Below, piece after piece: positions 23,565 through 23,807 of a stretch of 23,807 nt of DNA. The notes under the pieces were generated by a model. It saw only the letters and a list, made by a program, of their open reading frames with translations. It ran no database searches and was not told the origin of the DNA. A program made the translations under genes and the position numbers. The DNA is taken from positions 1 through 23,807 of the forward strand of contig JBBQDK010000025.1 of assembly GCA_038319625.1 (NCBI GenBank), given 5' to 3'. The stretch is from JBBQDK01 sp038319625. GTDB lineage: Bacteria > Pseudomonadota > Gammaproteobacteria > JBBQDK01. Within the stretch, counting starts at the first letter, position 1; each line of letters starts with the position of its first letter.

Positions 23565-23807
23565 ATGAACAAAGGTATCGCTTACGCCGTCAGCGCCTAT
23601 GGTCTTTGGGGCCTGATGCCGGTGTATCTCAAGTGGCTGCACACGGTCCCTGCCTTACAGGTCATCAGTCATCGCATCCTCTGGTCCTGTCTGCTGCTCG
23701 GCGGCGTCCTGTTGCTCACCCGGCAATGGAAGCGGTTCCACGCGGTGGCACTTACAGCATACATCCTGCGAATCTATGCCATCGCGGCATTGCTCATCGC
23801 CATCAAC
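23565..23807 (+). CDS. rarD: RarD-type EamA/DMT-superfamily transporter (3' end beyond window)
   Basis: The first 81 residues of an inner-membrane protein, cut by the right edge of the window. MNKGIAYAVSAYGLWGLMPVYLKWL is the RarD start pattern (GLWGL.P.Y.K), followed by VPALQVISHRILWSCLLLGGVLLLT, the conserved HRI.WS block, and the beginning of the third helix. RarD proteins are drug/metabolite-superfamily permeases of uncertain substrate; the chloramphenicol-sensitivity name is historical. The start ATG at 23565 is preceded by a weak AAGAG. It is downstream of the repeat cluster and appears to begin a new transcription unit. Confidence 0.88.
   Translation, partial: MNKGIAYAVSAYGLWGLMPVYLKWLHTVPALQVISHRILWSCLLLGGVLLLTRQWKRFHAVALTAYILRIYAIAALLIAIN

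Noticed and set aside
23148..23642. 164-codon minus-strand frame in the gap before rarD
   Set aside because: It is built through three GC-rich repeats and overlaps the start of rarD; no family features.

Overview
The window looks like the chromosome of a chemolithoautotrophic proteobacterium, most likely a gammaproteobacterium or a betaproteobacterium with a sulfur-, ammonia- or iron-oxidiser lifestyle. The evidence is a complete form IA RuBisCO operon with its CbbQ/CbbO activase and a divergent LysR regulator CbbR, set among RND efflux operons and moderately GC-rich DNA. The species cannot be fixed from the sequence alone.

Layout, left to right. (1) 23-245: a broken N-terminal piece of an integron-type integrase with two in-frame stops. 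(2) 463-2586: a secreted SIMPL-domain protein (+), a convergent exported c-type cytochrome (-), and a TDG/Mug-family DNA glycosylase (+). (3) 2734-8320: a tightly coupled outer-membrane factor / membrane-fusion / RND pump operon of the MdtBC-like HAE-1 type; its genes overlap by 4 nt at both junctions. (4) 15373 down to 8488, all on the minus strand: cbbL, cbbS, a strong Rho-independent terminator, a small unknown acidic protein, cbbQ, a DUF559 nuclease gene inside a repeat-bounded insert, cbbO, and a YidB/DUF937-like gene. cbbR reads divergently at 15584-16510 from an AT-rich region with LysR-type operator candidates. (5) 16672-22999: a copper/silver efflux operon (Cys-rich small membrane protein, CusC-, CusB- and CusA-like). 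The CusA methionine triad and the three CusB methionines are conserved. (6) 23565 to the right edge: the start of a RarD-type transporter.

The most unusual layer is the intergenic DNA. At least ten copies of one hairpin-forming GC-rich repeat (core CCCTCTCCC, short spacer, GGGAGAGGG, often followed by CAGGGTGAGGG) are scattered through gaps and into gene ends. Two copies in inverted orientation exactly frame the DUF559 gene, making a roughly 380-bp unit inserted between cbbQ and cbbO. This resembles the logic of REP sequences and their RAYT transposases, but with a PD-(D/E)XK-like nuclease. A second family of long-armed palindromes (CCGCCAAGG-type and CCGCAGAGG-type arms) lies downstream of both RND operons and inside the cbb operon.

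How the parts work together: CbbR would switch on cbbLS and, by read-through, the activase genes. The terminator after cbbS, the palindromes and the inserted repeat unit lie just where expression must step down from abundant RuBisCO to scarce CbbQ and then to scarcer CbbO. Either side of this are two export systems, one probably for organic compounds and one for Cu(I)/Ag(I).
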